64,000 bases of DNA, taken from assembly GCA_050012495.1 (NCBI GenBank), contig JBEKHB010000016.1, positions 1 to 64,000 on the forward strand, in the 5' to 3' direction. A program made the translations under genes and the position numbers. This document shows positions 25,287-33,716 of this stretch, one piece after another (the stretch's first letter is position 1; each line of letters opens with the position of its first letter). The notes under the pieces were generated by a model. The model did not search any database and had not been told where the DNA came from. It was given only the letters and a program-made list of their open reading frames with translations. The DNA is from BOG-1155 sp050012495. Its GTDB lineage: Bacteria; Desulfobacterota; Syntrophorhabdia; Syntrophorhabdales; WCHB1-27.

Positions 25287-26078
25287 ATGACGCACCTCAT
25301 GCGGTGGCAGGACGTTCTCGACATCCTGATCGTCGCGTTCATCATCTACCGCATTCTTCTTTTAATCAAGGGGACAAGGGCACTTCAGCTCGTTCTCGGT
25401 CTTATTATAGTCTTTTTTGTTTTCTACGTTGCGAGGAAACTGGAGCTTTTCACCCTTGGCTGGATCCTCAATAATTTCGTTTCTTCCATTCTGCTCGTGA
25501 TCGTGGTGATCTTCCAGAATGAGATCAGGCGAGTCCTCTTCGTGCTGGGCAGGAGCCCTTTTTTCAGAAAGATCACCTACGTGGACGAAACGCTTTTCTA
25601 TGACGAGCTTGTCAACGCGTGCACGGTCATGGGCAAGAGGAGGACCGGGGCGCTGATCGTTCTGGAGCGGGAGATGGGGGTCGATGAATTCATGGAGGGC
25701 GGGATCAAAATCGATGCGGACGTCAATGCCGAGCTGATAATAAGTCTGTTTCAGCCCACGTCTCCCCTGCACGATGGCGCCCTCGTCATCAGGGAGGGAA
25801 GGATAAGGGCGGCAAGCTGTGTCCTTCCGCTGTCGGCGAGGGACGATATGGATAAAGATTTTGGGACGAGACATCGGGCGGCCATCGGCATCACCGAGGT
25901 GGCGGATGCGGTTTCCGTGGTAGTCTCCGAAGAATCGGGTCAGGTCTCCTATGCGAGCAACGGCACCATTGTCAGGAACGCAAGCCCGGATGTAGTGAAG
26001 AGGGCGCTGAAGGAGCTGCTTCAAGGCGATAAGGCGGCTGCCGCCCGCACTAAAGGCCTGGAGGCCGCGCATTCATGA
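25287..26078 (+). CDS. cdaA: Diadenylate cyclase (CdaA type)
   Basis: A 263-residue protein with three N-terminal transmembrane segments (within residues 8-85) and a DAC catalytic domain. The catalytic motifs are DGALV (in SPLHDGALVIREG) and RHRAAIG (in FGTRHRAAIGITE). It makes cyclic di-AMP, which controls potassium and osmolyte balance and cell-wall homeostasis. The following YbbR-type gene overlaps by four bases and is the usual regulator of CdaA. Confidence 0.93.
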   Translation: MTHLMRWQDVLDILIVAFIIYRILLLIKGTRALQLVLGLIIVFFVFYVARKLELFTLGWILNNFVSSILLVIVVIFQNEIRRVLFVLGRSPFFRKITYVDETLFYDELVNACTVMGKRRTGALIVLEREMGVDEFMEGGIKIDADVNAELIISLFQPTSPLHDGALVIREGRIRAASCVLPLSARDDMDKDFGTRHRAAIGITEVADAVSVVVSEESGQVSYASNGTIVRNASPDVVKRALKELLQGDKAAAARTKGLEAAHS

Positions 26079-26782
26079 GAGATGGCAGCTCGGGCATCAG
26101 ACGAAGCAGGCTCTCTGAGACAGGCCGCCTCGCCGTGGTCCGGGTAAAGAGATATCTCCTCTACGAAATCAGGCTGAAGGCGCTCGCCCTCATGCTCGCC
26201 CTCATGCTCTGGTTCTCCGTGACGTATGTGGGGGAGTCGAAGATGGGCTTTTTGGTCCCCCTTTCTTTTGAGAACCTGGGCAGAGGCATGATCATGAGAG
26301 AGACCGATACGAGGAATGTCATGATCACCGTGAACGGGCCTCTCTCCGTACTGAAGAACCTGAAGGCCGACGATATCCAGGTGCCCCTCGATCTTTCACG
26401 CGCCAGGGAAGGGCGCCAGATCTTTAGCATCAGGAAAGGGGACGTGATCGTGCCGAGCGGGTTGAAGGTGGAGGATGCAAAGCCCGATTATGTGGTGGCG
26501 GAACTGGACAAGGTTGTGGAAAAACACCTGCGCATTATAGTAAAATTGGATAAGAGGTGGGCGAATACCTATGAAGTCGCTTCCTGGCACCCCGCATATG
26601 CCGAGGTGGAAGGTCCCAGAGAATTGCTGGAAAAAGAGACCGTTGTAGAGACGCTCCCGGTTAACGGTAATTTCACCCGGCAGCAGGAAGTCCTGGATAT
26701 TCCTCTCGACGCAAAATCACTGGAGGCAAGAAGGGTGGCGCCCGCTACCGCAAGGGTCGTTCTGAGGCGGATAGGCAGGTAA
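26075..26782 (+). CDS. YbbR/CdaR-like protein
   Basis: A 235-residue protein with one transmembrane helix (about 29-50, LKALALMLALMLWFSVTYVG) followed by about two YbbR-type repeats, recognisable from MITVNGPLSVLKNLKADDIQVPLDLS and ASWHPAYAEVEGPRELLEK. It probably sits outside the membrane bound to CdaA and modulates cyclic di-AMP synthesis. Gram-positive CdaR has up to four repeats, so this is a short form common in Proteobacteria. A long stretch before the helix adds about 25 residues; a later start is possible. Confidence 0.8.
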   Translation: MRDGSSGIRRSRLSETGRLAVVRVKRYLLYEIRLKALALMLALMLWFSVTYVGESKMGFLVPLSFENLGRGMIMRETDTRNVMITVNGPLSVLKNLKADDIQVPLDLSRAREGRQIFSIRKGDVIVPSGLKVEDAKPDYVVAELDKVVEKHLRIIVKLDKRWANTYEVASWHPAYAEVEGPRELLEKETVVETLPVNGNFTRQQEVLDIPLDAKSLEARRVAPATARVVLRRIGR

Positions 26783-26786
26783 ATTA

Positions 26787-26823
26787 AGGCAGGAGTCAAA
26801 GAGGCAGGAGTCAAAGAGGCAGA
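26787..26823. repeat. Short tandem repeat between ybbR and pdxJ
   Basis: Two perfect 15-bp units AGGCAGGAGTCAAAG (26787-26801, 26802-26816) and a partial third unit. They occupy the position where related genomes often have glmM. Confidence 0.7.
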
Positions 26824-26850
26824 TAAGCAAGGTCTCTCGGGAGAGATGAG

Positions 26851-27564
26851 ATGCGGAAGCTGATGGTCAACATCGATCACGTTGCAACATTGCGGGAGGC
26901 ACGCGGCGTCTGTTACCCCGATCCCGTGTATGCCGCAGGGCTGGCGGAGATGGCCGGCGCATCGGGCATAATCGTGCACCTCAGGGAAGACCGGCGGCAC
27001 ATAAAGGATAGGGATGTGAGGCTGCTCAGGGAGGTTGTCCGGACAAGGCTGAACCTCGAAATGGCGGCCACGGAGGAGATGGTCGGAATAGCGAGGGATA
27101 TCTTGCCCGACATGGTGACGCTGGTGCCGGAAAAGAGGCAGGAGCTGACCACGGAAGGCGGCCTCGATGTGGCCGGCAACAGGGACAGGATCAGCAAGGC
27201 CGTGGCAAGGCTCAAGGAAAAGGGCATTGCCGTGAGCCTCTTCGTGGACCCGGTCGAGGCCCAGGTGAGCGCCAGCCGGGGGGTGATGGCCGATATCATC
27301 GAGATCCACACGGGGCATTATAGTGACGCACCGAATGAGCGCACCATGCGGGAGGAGCTGACAAAGATCATCGCGGCGGCGCAGGCAGGCAAGGCGGCCG
27401 GCTTGGAGGTCAACGCGGGACATGGTCTTCACTACGACAACGTGCGTCCCATCGTACAGATCCCCGAGATCGACGAGCTGAGCATAGGACACAGCATTAT
27501 CGCGAGGGCGGTGCTGATCGGACTCGACAAGGCCGTGAGAGACATGATCGCGCTAATCAGATAA
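26851..27564 (+). CDS. pdxJ: Pyridoxine 5'-phosphate synthase
   Basis: A 237-residue TIM barrel. Motifs include LMVNIDHVATLREARG, HLREDRRHI, CLGTP-equivalent strand ending VTLVPEKRQELTTEGGLD, EIHTGHYS, and NAGHGLHYDN, followed by ELSIGHSIIARAV. It condenses deoxyxylulose 5-phosphate with 3-amino-2-oxopropyl phosphate in vitamin B6 synthesis. It is co-directional with the ybbR and acpS genes. Confidence 0.95.
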   Translation: MRKLMVNIDHVATLREARGVCYPDPVYAAGLAEMAGASGIIVHLREDRRHIKDRDVRLLREVVRTRLNLEMAATEEMVGIARDILPDMVTLVPEKRQELTTEGGLDVAGNRDRISKAVARLKEKGIAVSLFVDPVEAQVSASRGVMADIIEIHTGHYSDAPNERTMREELTKIIAAAQAGKAAGLEVNAGHGLHYDNVRPIVQIPEIDELSIGHSIIARAVLIGLDKAVRDMIALIR

Positions 27565-27628
27565 GGACGATTTTGAATTTTTGAATTTGGATTAAGAAAA
27601 GACCCTGTTGAGAGCGATATGGTTTTTT

Positions 27629-27949
27629 ATGCTTGGCATTGACATAGTCGAGGTTGCAAGGATCGAGCGGCTCAGAGAGGTGTATGGCGATGCCTTCCTG
27701 CGCAAAGTCTTTACCGCGCAGGAGGCCGCGTATGCCGAAGGCAAGAAAAGGTGGGCAGAGTCGCTTGCGGGAAGGTTCGCGGCCAAAGAAGCGTTCATGA
27801 AGGCATGGGGCAGGCGGCTCCCCTGGAAGGGCATCGAAGTCCGCTCCGGCGAGAAGGGCAACCCGTTTGTCGTGTTTCAGGGCACGAGGTATGATGAGGT
27901 GAGCATATCGCATGAGCGGACGTTTGCGGTGGCAGTGGTGAGAGTGTAA
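27629..27949 (+). CDS. acpS: Holo-[acyl-carrier-protein] synthase
   Basis: Starting at the ATG of MLGIDIVEVARIERL gives 106 residues; the open frame begins seven codons earlier at a TTG, which is unlikely. The magnesium-binding Asp is in GIDIVE, and the second motif is GRFAAKEAFMKA. It transfers phosphopantetheine from CoA to acyl carrier protein. The region before it (27565-27628) is AT-rich with a repeated TTTTGAATT. No strong ribosome-binding site is present. Confidence 0.92.
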   Translation: MLGIDIVEVARIERLREVYGDAFLRKVFTAQEAAYAEGKKRWAESLAGRFAAKEAFMKAWGRRLPWKGIEVRSGEKGNPFVVFQGTRYDEVSISHERTFAVAVVRV

Positions 27950-27958
27950 CAATTCCTG

Positions 27959-27993
27959 AGAATAGGTCGTATAAGTCATAGAGGACCTATTCT
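27959..27993. repeat. Palindromic AATAGGTC-type intergenic repeat, copy B
   Basis: AGAATAGGTC (27959-27968) and GACCTATTCT (27984-27993) are perfect 10-bp arms around a 15-nt loop. It lies between acpS and nnrD. Its core matches the copies near 10915 and 38050. Confidence 0.55.
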
Positions 27994-28010
27994 TGCATAT
28001 TAGGTGCGCC

Positions 28011-29585
28011 ATGATAGTGCTTTCTCCCGAAAGGATGAAAAGATACGATGAGTACGCGATCTCGACCTGGGGCATCCCGTCCGCGGTGCTCATGGAGAAT
28101 GCGGGCAGGAGCACGTACCGGCTCATGTTGGAGACGTACCTCCGCACCCGGTGCAGGGTTGCCGTGATGGCCGGGAGGGGGAATAACGGCGGCGACGGTT
28201 TCGTGATCGCGCGATACGCGCATCGGGACGGCTTCCCGACGAAGGTGTTCCTCCTGGGGGAGCCCGATGCGCTAAAGGGAGACGCGAAGCAAAACATGGA
28301 GCTCTACAGGTCGATAGGGGGCGCGATGGTCGCCGTGGGGGCTGCATCGGCGGAAGCAGCGGAAGGCATAAGAGAGGCCGACGTGATCGTGGACGCCATA
28401 TTCGGAACGGGCCTCACAAAACAGGTGGCCGGCGTGGAGGCGGCCGTGATCGAAGAGATCAACCGCTCCGGGAAACCGGTGATCGCCGTCGACATCCCGT
28501 CGGGACTCGACGGGACGAGCGGCCTTCCCCTCGGGGTCGCGGTGCGTGCGACCCATACCTATACCTACGGCCATCCGAAGCTCGGGCAGCTTCTCCACCC
28601 CGGTGTCTCCTATAGGGGGAGGCTGACGGTTATCGATATTTCGCTGCCTGCCGAGGCGGCCTCCACCCTCGGCGTCGATGCCCATGTGGTAGACGGAGAG
28701 ATGCTGCGCCGCATTTTCCGCAAACGGCCGCCGGAGGCGCACAAGGGCATGTTCGGCAGCGTGGCCGTTATTGCGGGCTCCGTCGGCAAGACCGGCGCGG
28801 CTGTCATGGCTTCAACTGCAGCGCTCAAGATAGGCGCGGGGCTCGTCACCCTGGTTATCCCCGCAAGCCAAAACAATATCGCGGCCTCGAAGCTCACCGA
28901 GGCAATGACGTACCCCGTGGACGATCAGGGCGGGGGTGTTTTTCTCCTCTCGTCCTTTGATGCAGTGCGGGACTTTGCAGCGGATAAGGACGTGGTCATC
29001 GTTGGGCCCGGTCTCGGCAGGGCGCCGGAGACGATGACCCTCGTCCGGAGACTCTACGGGGACCTTGATGTCTCCTTCGTGATAGACGCAGACGGCATAG
29101 GCGCCTTTGAGGGCCACGTGGACCTGCTCAAAAAATGGAAGGGGAGCGCAATTCTCACACCCCATCCGGGCGAGTTCGGCCGCCTTACGGGGGCAAGCCC
29201 AAGGGACGTGAACCGGAACAGGCTCGATCTAGGGCGCCGGTTCGCTAAAAACTATGGGGTCGGCCTTGTGTTGAAAGGGGCGCCGACCGTCACCTTTTCG
29301 CCCGATGGCGAGGCTTTCATCAATCCTACGGGCAACCCCGCCCTTTCCAAAGGAGGCAGCGGCGATGTGCTGACCGGCTTCATAGGCGGGTTGGCGGGTC
29401 AGGGCTACACGCTCACCGAGTCGGGGTTTTTCGGCGCATATCTGCACGGCTATATCGCCGACACGTGGGCCGGGGAGTTTACGGATATGGACCTGATGGC
29501 GCAAGAGGTGATCGCGGGGACGGGTGCGGCCGTCCGGGATATCAGGAATGGAACGGATAGAGTTTATATCGAAAAGTCCCTCTGA
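28011..29585 (+). CDS. nnrD: Bifunctional NAD(P)HX epimerase/dehydratase
   Basis: A 524-residue fusion. The N-terminal YjeF_N domain (about 1-210) is the epimerase (MAGRGNNGGDGFVIAR; AVDIPSGLDGTSG). The C-terminal YjeF_C domain (about 225-520) is the ADP- or ATP-dependent dehydratase (GMFGSVAVIAGS; ILTPHPGEFGRL; GNPALSKGGSGDVLTG). Together they repair hydrated NADH and NADPH. I place the start at the ATG of MIVLSPERMKRYD; the open frame reaches 27993 at a TTG inside the palindrome. The 3' end overlaps tsaE by 38 bases. Confidence 0.93.
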   Translation: MIVLSPERMKRYDEYAISTWGIPSAVLMENAGRSTYRLMLETYLRTRCRVAVMAGRGNNGGDGFVIARYAHRDGFPTKVFLLGEPDALKGDAKQNMELYRSIGGAMVAVGAASAEAAEGIREADVIVDAIFGTGLTKQVAGVEAAVIEEINRSGKPVIAVDIPSGLDGTSGLPLGVAVRATHTYTYGHPKLGQLLHPGVSYRGRLTVIDISLPAEAASTLGVDAHVVDGEMLRRIFRKRPPEAHKGMFGSVAVIAGSVGKTGAAVMASTAALKIGAGLVTLVIPASQNNIAASKLTEAMTYPVDDQGGGVFLLSSFDAVRDFAADKDVVIVGPGLGRAPETMTLVRRLYGDLDVSFVIDADGIGAFEGHVDLLKKWKGSAILTPHPGEFGRLTGASPRDVNRNRLDLGRRFAKNYGVGLVLKGAPTVTFSPDGEAFINPTGNPALSKGGSGDVLTGFIGGLAGQGYTLTESGFFGAYLHGYIADTWAGEFTDMDLMAQEVIAGTGAAVRDIRNGTDRVYIEKSL

Positions 29586-30009
29586 GACCATCGCTATCGG
29601 CGCCCATATAGGGACGTCCGCGGTGACGGGCGATCTGTTTTTGCTCTACGGGGAGCTGGGCGCGGGCAAGACGCAGTTGGTGAAGGGTCTGGCCCGGGGC
29701 ATGGGGGTTCCCGACTGGCAGTATGTCCTTTCCCCCTCCTTCACGCTCATGAACGTCTACGAGGGCAGGATAGACCTGTGCCATGCGGACCTCTACAGGA
29801 TAGAGGCCGATGCCGTCGAGACGCTCGATATAGAGGACTTCCTGGATAAGGGGGCCGTGGCCGTCGAATGGGCGGAGCGCTTCCCTCCATGGGGGGATGG
29901 GATAAAGGTTACCCTGGAGGTTGTCGGGGAAGAGGAAAGAATGATCGTGATGGAGGTAAAGGATGTTGGTCGTGCACAAGTATGGCGGCACTTCCGTGGG
30001 GAGTCCTGA
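29548..30009 (+). CDS. tsaE: tRNA threonylcarbamoyladenosine biosynthesis ATPase TsaE
   Basis: From the ATG of MERIEFISK the protein has 153 residues. The P-loop is LYGELGAGKTQLVKGLARG, followed by SPSFTLMNVYEG and HADLYRIE, and VAVEWAERFP. It works with TsaB and TsaD in making t6A37 of ANN-decoding tRNAs. It is embedded between genes, overlapping nnrD by 38 and lysC by 47 bases, so translation is probably coupled. An in-frame start 24 bases earlier is possible. Confidence 0.92.
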   Translation: MERIEFISKSPSETIAIGAHIGTSAVTGDLFLLYGELGAGKTQLVKGLARGMGVPDWQYVLSPSFTLMNVYEGRIDLCHADLYRIEADAVETLDIEDFLDKGAVAVEWAERFPPWGDGIKVTLEVVGEEERMIVMEVKDVGRAQVWRHFRGES

Positions 30010-31195
30010 GCGTATACGGAACGTCGCCGAAAAGGTTATCGCCTACAAGCAAGGAGGGGCGGACCTGGTAGTGGTGGTTTCCGCCATGTCGGGAGAGACC
30101 GACCGGCTTCTGCGACTCGCCGGGTCGCTCTCCGCGTTGCCGGACGAGCGGGAGCTTGATGTACTCCTTTCCACGGGCGAACAGGTCACCTCGGCGCTGC
30201 TTGCCCTCACCCTGAAGGAGCTGGGCACGGACGCCGTCTCGCTGCTGGGGTCCCAGATCAGGATCGTGACCGATTCGGCCCATGGGAAGGCCAGGATCGA
30301 GGAGATAGAGGGGGAGAAGATGGCCTCGCACCTGCGGGAGGGAAAGGTCGTGGTGGTCCCCGGTTTCCAGGGTATCGACGGCGGGGGCAACATCACGACC
30401 CTGGGCCGCGGCGGCTCGGATACGACGGCCGTAGCGGTGGCAGCGGCGCTCCATGCGGACCTGTGTGAGATTTATACCGATGTGGACGGCGTCTACACCA
30501 CCGACCCGAGCATCACGGAAAAAGCGCGGCGCCTCGACCGCATATCCTATGAAGAGATGCTTGAGATGGCGAGTCTCGGGGCCAAGGTGCTGCAGATACG
30601 CTCGGTCGAGCTTGCCAGGAAATATAGAGTTCCCCTTCTGGTAAAGTCGTCTTTCGTCGAAGGCAAGGGGACACTCGTCTGTGAGGAGGTACCGACGATG
30701 GAGCAGGTAGTGATTGCGGGTGTGACCTATAACAAGAACGAGGCGAAGATAACGGTAAGCGAGGTGCCCGACAAGCCCGGCACGGCTTCGACAATATTCT
30801 CGCCCCTTGCGGAGGCGAACATCGTGGTCGACATGATCGTCCAGAATGTGAGCCACAAGGGGTATACCGATGTGACCTTTACCACGGCAAAGGCAGACGC
30901 CAAAAAGGCATATAAGATCATGGAGAAAGTGGCGGGCGAGTTAGGCGCGAAGCTGGTGGCTGTCGACGAAGATATCGCAAAGGTGTCCATCGTGGGCTCC
31001 GGCATGAGGTCCCATTCGGGCATTGCCACAAAGATGTTCGCCATCCTTGCGAACGAAGGCATCAACCTCGAGATGATAAGTACCTCGGAGATCAAGATAT
31101 CCTGCGTCATCAAGGAGAAATACGGCGAGCTGGCGGTCAGGGCCCTGCACACGGCCTTCGGACTTGACGCGGAAGAGGTCCTCGAAGAGCAGTGA
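29963..31195 (+). CDS. lysC: Aspartate kinase
   Basis: A 410-residue enzyme. The kinase domain begins VVHKYGGTSVGSPERI and includes TEIYTDVDGVYTTDP-type sequence (CEIYTDVDGVYTTDP). Two C-terminal ACT domains (about 265-405) contain KPGTASTIFSPLA and MRSHSGIATKMFAILANEGINLEMI, the binding sites for lysine or threonine feedback. It catalyses the first step of the aspartate amino-acid family. GGAGG precedes the ATG. Its stop overlaps cimA by four bases. Confidence 0.95.
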   Translation: MLVVHKYGGTSVGSPERIRNVAEKVIAYKQGGADLVVVVSAMSGETDRLLRLAGSLSALPDERELDVLLSTGEQVTSALLALTLKELGTDAVSLLGSQIRIVTDSAHGKARIEEIEGEKMASHLREGKVVVVPGFQGIDGGGNITTLGRGGSDTTAVAVAAALHADLCEIYTDVDGVYTTDPSITEKARRLDRISYEEMLEMASLGAKVLQIRSVELARKYRVPLLVKSSFVEGKGTLVCEEVPTMEQVVIAGVTYNKNEAKITVSEVPDKPGTASTIFSPLAEANIVVDMIVQNVSHKGYTDVTFTTAKADAKKAYKIMEKVAGELGAKLVAVDEDIAKVSIVGSGMRSHSGIATKMFAILANEGINLEMISTSEIKISCVIKEKYGELAVRALHTAFGLDAEEVLEEQ

Positions 31196-32787
31196 GGATA
31201 GATTTTTACGATACGACCCTGCGGGACGGCGCGCAGTCGGAAGACATCGCGTTCTCCGTGAACGACAAGATCAGGGTGACCGAAAAGCTCGATGAGTTCG
31301 GGATGGATTTCATAGAGGGCGGCTGGCCGGGATCGAACCCGAGAGACCTCGAGTATTTCGAGGAAGTAAAAAAGTGCCGACTCACCCATGCCCGGATCGT
31401 GGCATTCTCAAGCACCATAAAAGCCGGCGCCCTGTCCGATCCCGAAGGGGACGAGATCATGCGGCCCCTGCTGCGGGCGGATACGGAGTGTGTCGCCATC
31501 GTCGGCAAGAGCTGGGACCTGCACGTGAGGGATGCCCTGAGGGTCAGCCTCGATACAAACCTGAAGATGATCGAGCGGACAATACGCTTCCTGAAGGGGC
31601 GTGGCAGGACCGTATTCTTTGACGCCGAGCATTTCTTCGACGGGTACAGGGGCAACAGGGAGTATGCGGTAAAAGTCGTCAAGGTCGCAGCCGACGCGGG
31701 GGCCGACGTGGTCGTGCTCTGCGATACGAACGGGGGCAGCATGCCTTTCGAGATAGAGGACCTGGTGGGCGAGGTGCGCCGGTCGGTCGTGGCCGCATTC
31801 GGCATCCATTGTCATAACGACACGGAGAACGCTGTCGCCAACAGCCTTATGGCGGTGAGGGCCGGGTGCGTCCATGTGCAGGGCACGACCAACGGCTACG
31901 GCGAGCGGTGCGGCAACGCCAACCTGTGCTCCGTCATCCCGGACCTCATCCTGAAGATGGGCTGCGAGGGCATAGACCGCACAAAGCTGCGGGCCTTGCG
32001 GGACCTTTCCGTTTTCGTCGATGAAGTAGCCAACCTGATACCCAACAAGAACCGTCCCTACGTGGGAAGCGCGGCCTTTGCCCACAAAGGGGGCATACAC
32101 GCGGCCGCGGTCAGGAAAAACCCGGCCACCTACGAGCATATCGATCCGCCCCTCGTCGGCAACAGCCAGAGGTTCCTCGTATCAGACCTTTCCGGGGAGA
32201 GCACCATCCTCGTCAAGGCCAGACAATTCGGCATCAACATGGAAAACGATAAAAAGGCGGTGAGGGAGGTCCTGCGCCGGGTCAAGGAGATGGAGCACGG
32301 AGGCTATAAGTTCGAGGGCGCCGAGGCGTCCCTGGAGCTTCTCATGAAGAGGGCCCTGGGCATGCACAAGAACTACTTCGAGCTGATCGGCTTCCGCGTG
32401 GTCGCAGAGAAACAGGAGAAGAGCCTTGCCCCTTCGGAGGCTACCATCATGGTGAAGGTAGGCGACAGGATCGAGCACACGGCGGCTTTTGGCAACGGCC
32501 CGGTCAACGCCCTTGACGGGGCGCTCCGCAAGGCGCTCCACACGTTCTATCCCGTGCTCCGCTCCATGACCCTCGTCGACTATAAGGTAAGGGCCTTATC
32601 GACGAGGGAAGGCACGGGGACCATAATAAGGGTGCTTATCGAGTCGAGTGACGGGGTCCGGACCTGGGAGACGGTGGGCGTCTCCGAGAATATCATCGAG
32701 GCAAGCTGGCAGGCCCTCGTCGACAGCATCGATTACAAGCTGCTTCTGGAAGAGGAAAAGCATGAAACGTCCCCTCAATATCCGTGA
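31192..32787 (+). CDS. cimA: (R)-citramalate synthase
   Basis: A 531-residue enzyme of the LeuA/CimA group. The catalytic TIM barrel starts DFYDTTLRDGAQSEDIAFS and has EGGWPGSNPRD, which marks the CimA type, then HCHNDTENAVANS with the metal-binding histidines. The C-terminal LeuA dimer domain (about 400-520) is the allosteric region. It makes citramalate from pyruvate and acetyl-CoA for isoleucine synthesis independent of threonine. It starts with GTG overlapping the lysC stop (GTGA). A second, separate LeuA regulatory domain follows. Confidence 0.93.
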   Translation: MRIDFYDTTLRDGAQSEDIAFSVNDKIRVTEKLDEFGMDFIEGGWPGSNPRDLEYFEEVKKCRLTHARIVAFSSTIKAGALSDPEGDEIMRPLLRADTECVAIVGKSWDLHVRDALRVSLDTNLKMIERTIRFLKGRGRTVFFDAEHFFDGYRGNREYAVKVVKVAADAGADVVVLCDTNGGSMPFEIEDLVGEVRRSVVAAFGIHCHNDTENAVANSLMAVRAGCVHVQGTTNGYGERCGNANLCSVIPDLILKMGCEGIDRTKLRALRDLSVFVDEVANLIPNKNRPYVGSAAFAHKGGIHAAAVRKNPATYEHIDPPLVGNSQRFLVSDLSGESTILVKARQFGINMENDKKAVREVLRRVKEMEHGGYKFEGAEASLELLMKRALGMHKNYFELIGFRVVAEKQEKSLAPSEATIMVKVGDRIEHTAAFGNGPVNALDGALRKALHTFYPVLRSMTLVDYKVRALSTREGTGTIIRVLIESSDGVRTWETVGVSENIIEASWQALVDSIDYKLLLEEEKHETSPQYP

Positions 32788-33214
32788 CGCCACAAAGGAA
32801 TTGAACATCCTCCGGTCCCTGGACAGCTACAAGAAGCCCTTTCAGCTTCTCGGGGCGTACCGGCTTATCGATGACGGCCATCGTCCGGAGGCGACGGTGA
32901 GCATTAAGGCCGACCACGGAGAGATGCACGAAGCCGCAACAGGGGTCGGCCCTGTGGATGCCCTTGCCAACGTGCTGAAGAAGTCGTTGGCCTCCATTTT
33001 TCCGTGCATCCGGGCGATAAAGGTCGTCGACTTCTCTTCGAGGATCCACGACACCAAGGCCGGGACATCCGCCACAGTGGAGGTATCGATCATCTTTACC
33101 GACGGGACGGAGGTCTGGAGCGTCGCGGCCTTTTCGGACAACATCAACATGGCGTCTTTTCTGGCCCTCCTTGACGGCTTCGAGTATGCTATATGGCTGC
33201 AGGCAGGGCAGTGA
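32762..33214 (+). CDS. Stand-alone LeuA allosteric (dimer) domain protein
   Basis: A 150-residue protein that resembles only the C-terminal regulatory domain of isopropylmalate or citramalate synthase: KPFQLLGAYRLID, EATVSIKADHGEMHEAATGVGPVDALANVLKK split by the usual strands, then VVDFSSRIHDTKAGTSATVEV and FSDNINMASFLALLDG. The catalytic barrel is absent. The ATG at 32762 lies inside the end of cimA (26-base overlap), so the two are coupled. It could pair with CimA or sense an amino acid by itself; this is inference. The first 35 residues have no clear homologue. Confidence 0.75.
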   Translation: MKRPLNIRDATKELNILRSLDSYKKPFQLLGAYRLIDDGHRPEATVSIKADHGEMHEAATGVGPVDALANVLKKSLASIFPCIRAIKVVDFSSRIHDTKAGTSATVEVSIIFTDGTEVWSVAAFSDNINMASFLALLDGFEYAIWLQAGQ

Positions 33215-33247
33215 GGGGACGCCAAACGGCCCGTTCGGAAATGTCCG

Positions 33248-33622
33248 GTGTGGCGTGACGGCTGCGTGATAGCCGACCTGTACGATGATCTCCTGAAGGG
33301 CTCTTTCCTCCCTGCCAGGGAGAATGTCGTGCTGGTGGGGGATGCCGGGGGCATGCTCTTGCCCTTCACGCAAAAGGGGATCGGATCTGCCTTGAAAAGC
33401 GGGGTTTTGGCGGCAGAGTCCGTGATAGAGGCCATTCGGGGCGGGGGCATGGCCGAAGAACGCTATCTGAAAAAGGTGCGGGCGGTCATTACGGTCCTGA
33501 AGGGGTTGCGCAGCCTCCATATGAGGATGGGCGACATAGCGAAAGGGGGACCCGGTGCGCTTTCCGAAGCCATGGGAGCATATATTGAGCGGACGTTGAG
33601 TGAAAACTTTGATGAACTTTAG
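33248..33622 (+). pseudogene. C-terminal fragment of an FAD-dependent geranylgeranyl-reductase-like protein
   Basis: The 124-residue frame holds the late FAD-binding motif of this family (ENVVLVGDAGGMLLPFTQKG, then GIGSALKSGVLAAE). The N-terminal Rossmann GxGxxG dinucleotide-binding region and about 250 residues are missing. There is no good start codon or ribosome-binding site, and only 33 bp separate it from the LeuA-domain gene. It is best read as the leftover 3' end of a deleted gene upstream of dnaK. Confidence 0.6.
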
Positions 33623-33646
33623 CCCGGGGGGATGGAAACCGGGGGT

Positions 33647-33675
33647 TTGACAACATTCCGGGGCGGGATTATATT
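33647..33675 (+). promoter_or_regulatory. Promoter of dnaK
   Basis: TTGACA (33647-33652), 17 nt, TATATT (33670-33675): near-consensus sigma-70 type, 42 bp upstream of the dnaK ATG. No CIRCE element (the HrcA inverted repeat) is visible, so heat regulation by HrcA is not supported. Confidence 0.65.
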
Positions 33676-33716
33676 ACGAGTGACTTTTTGGAGACTAAAA
33701 ACCCGGGAGGAGCGTT

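Noticed and set aside
26787..26823. Short tandem repeat as a CRISPR array
   Set aside because: There are only two full 15-bp units, directly adjacent with no spacers.
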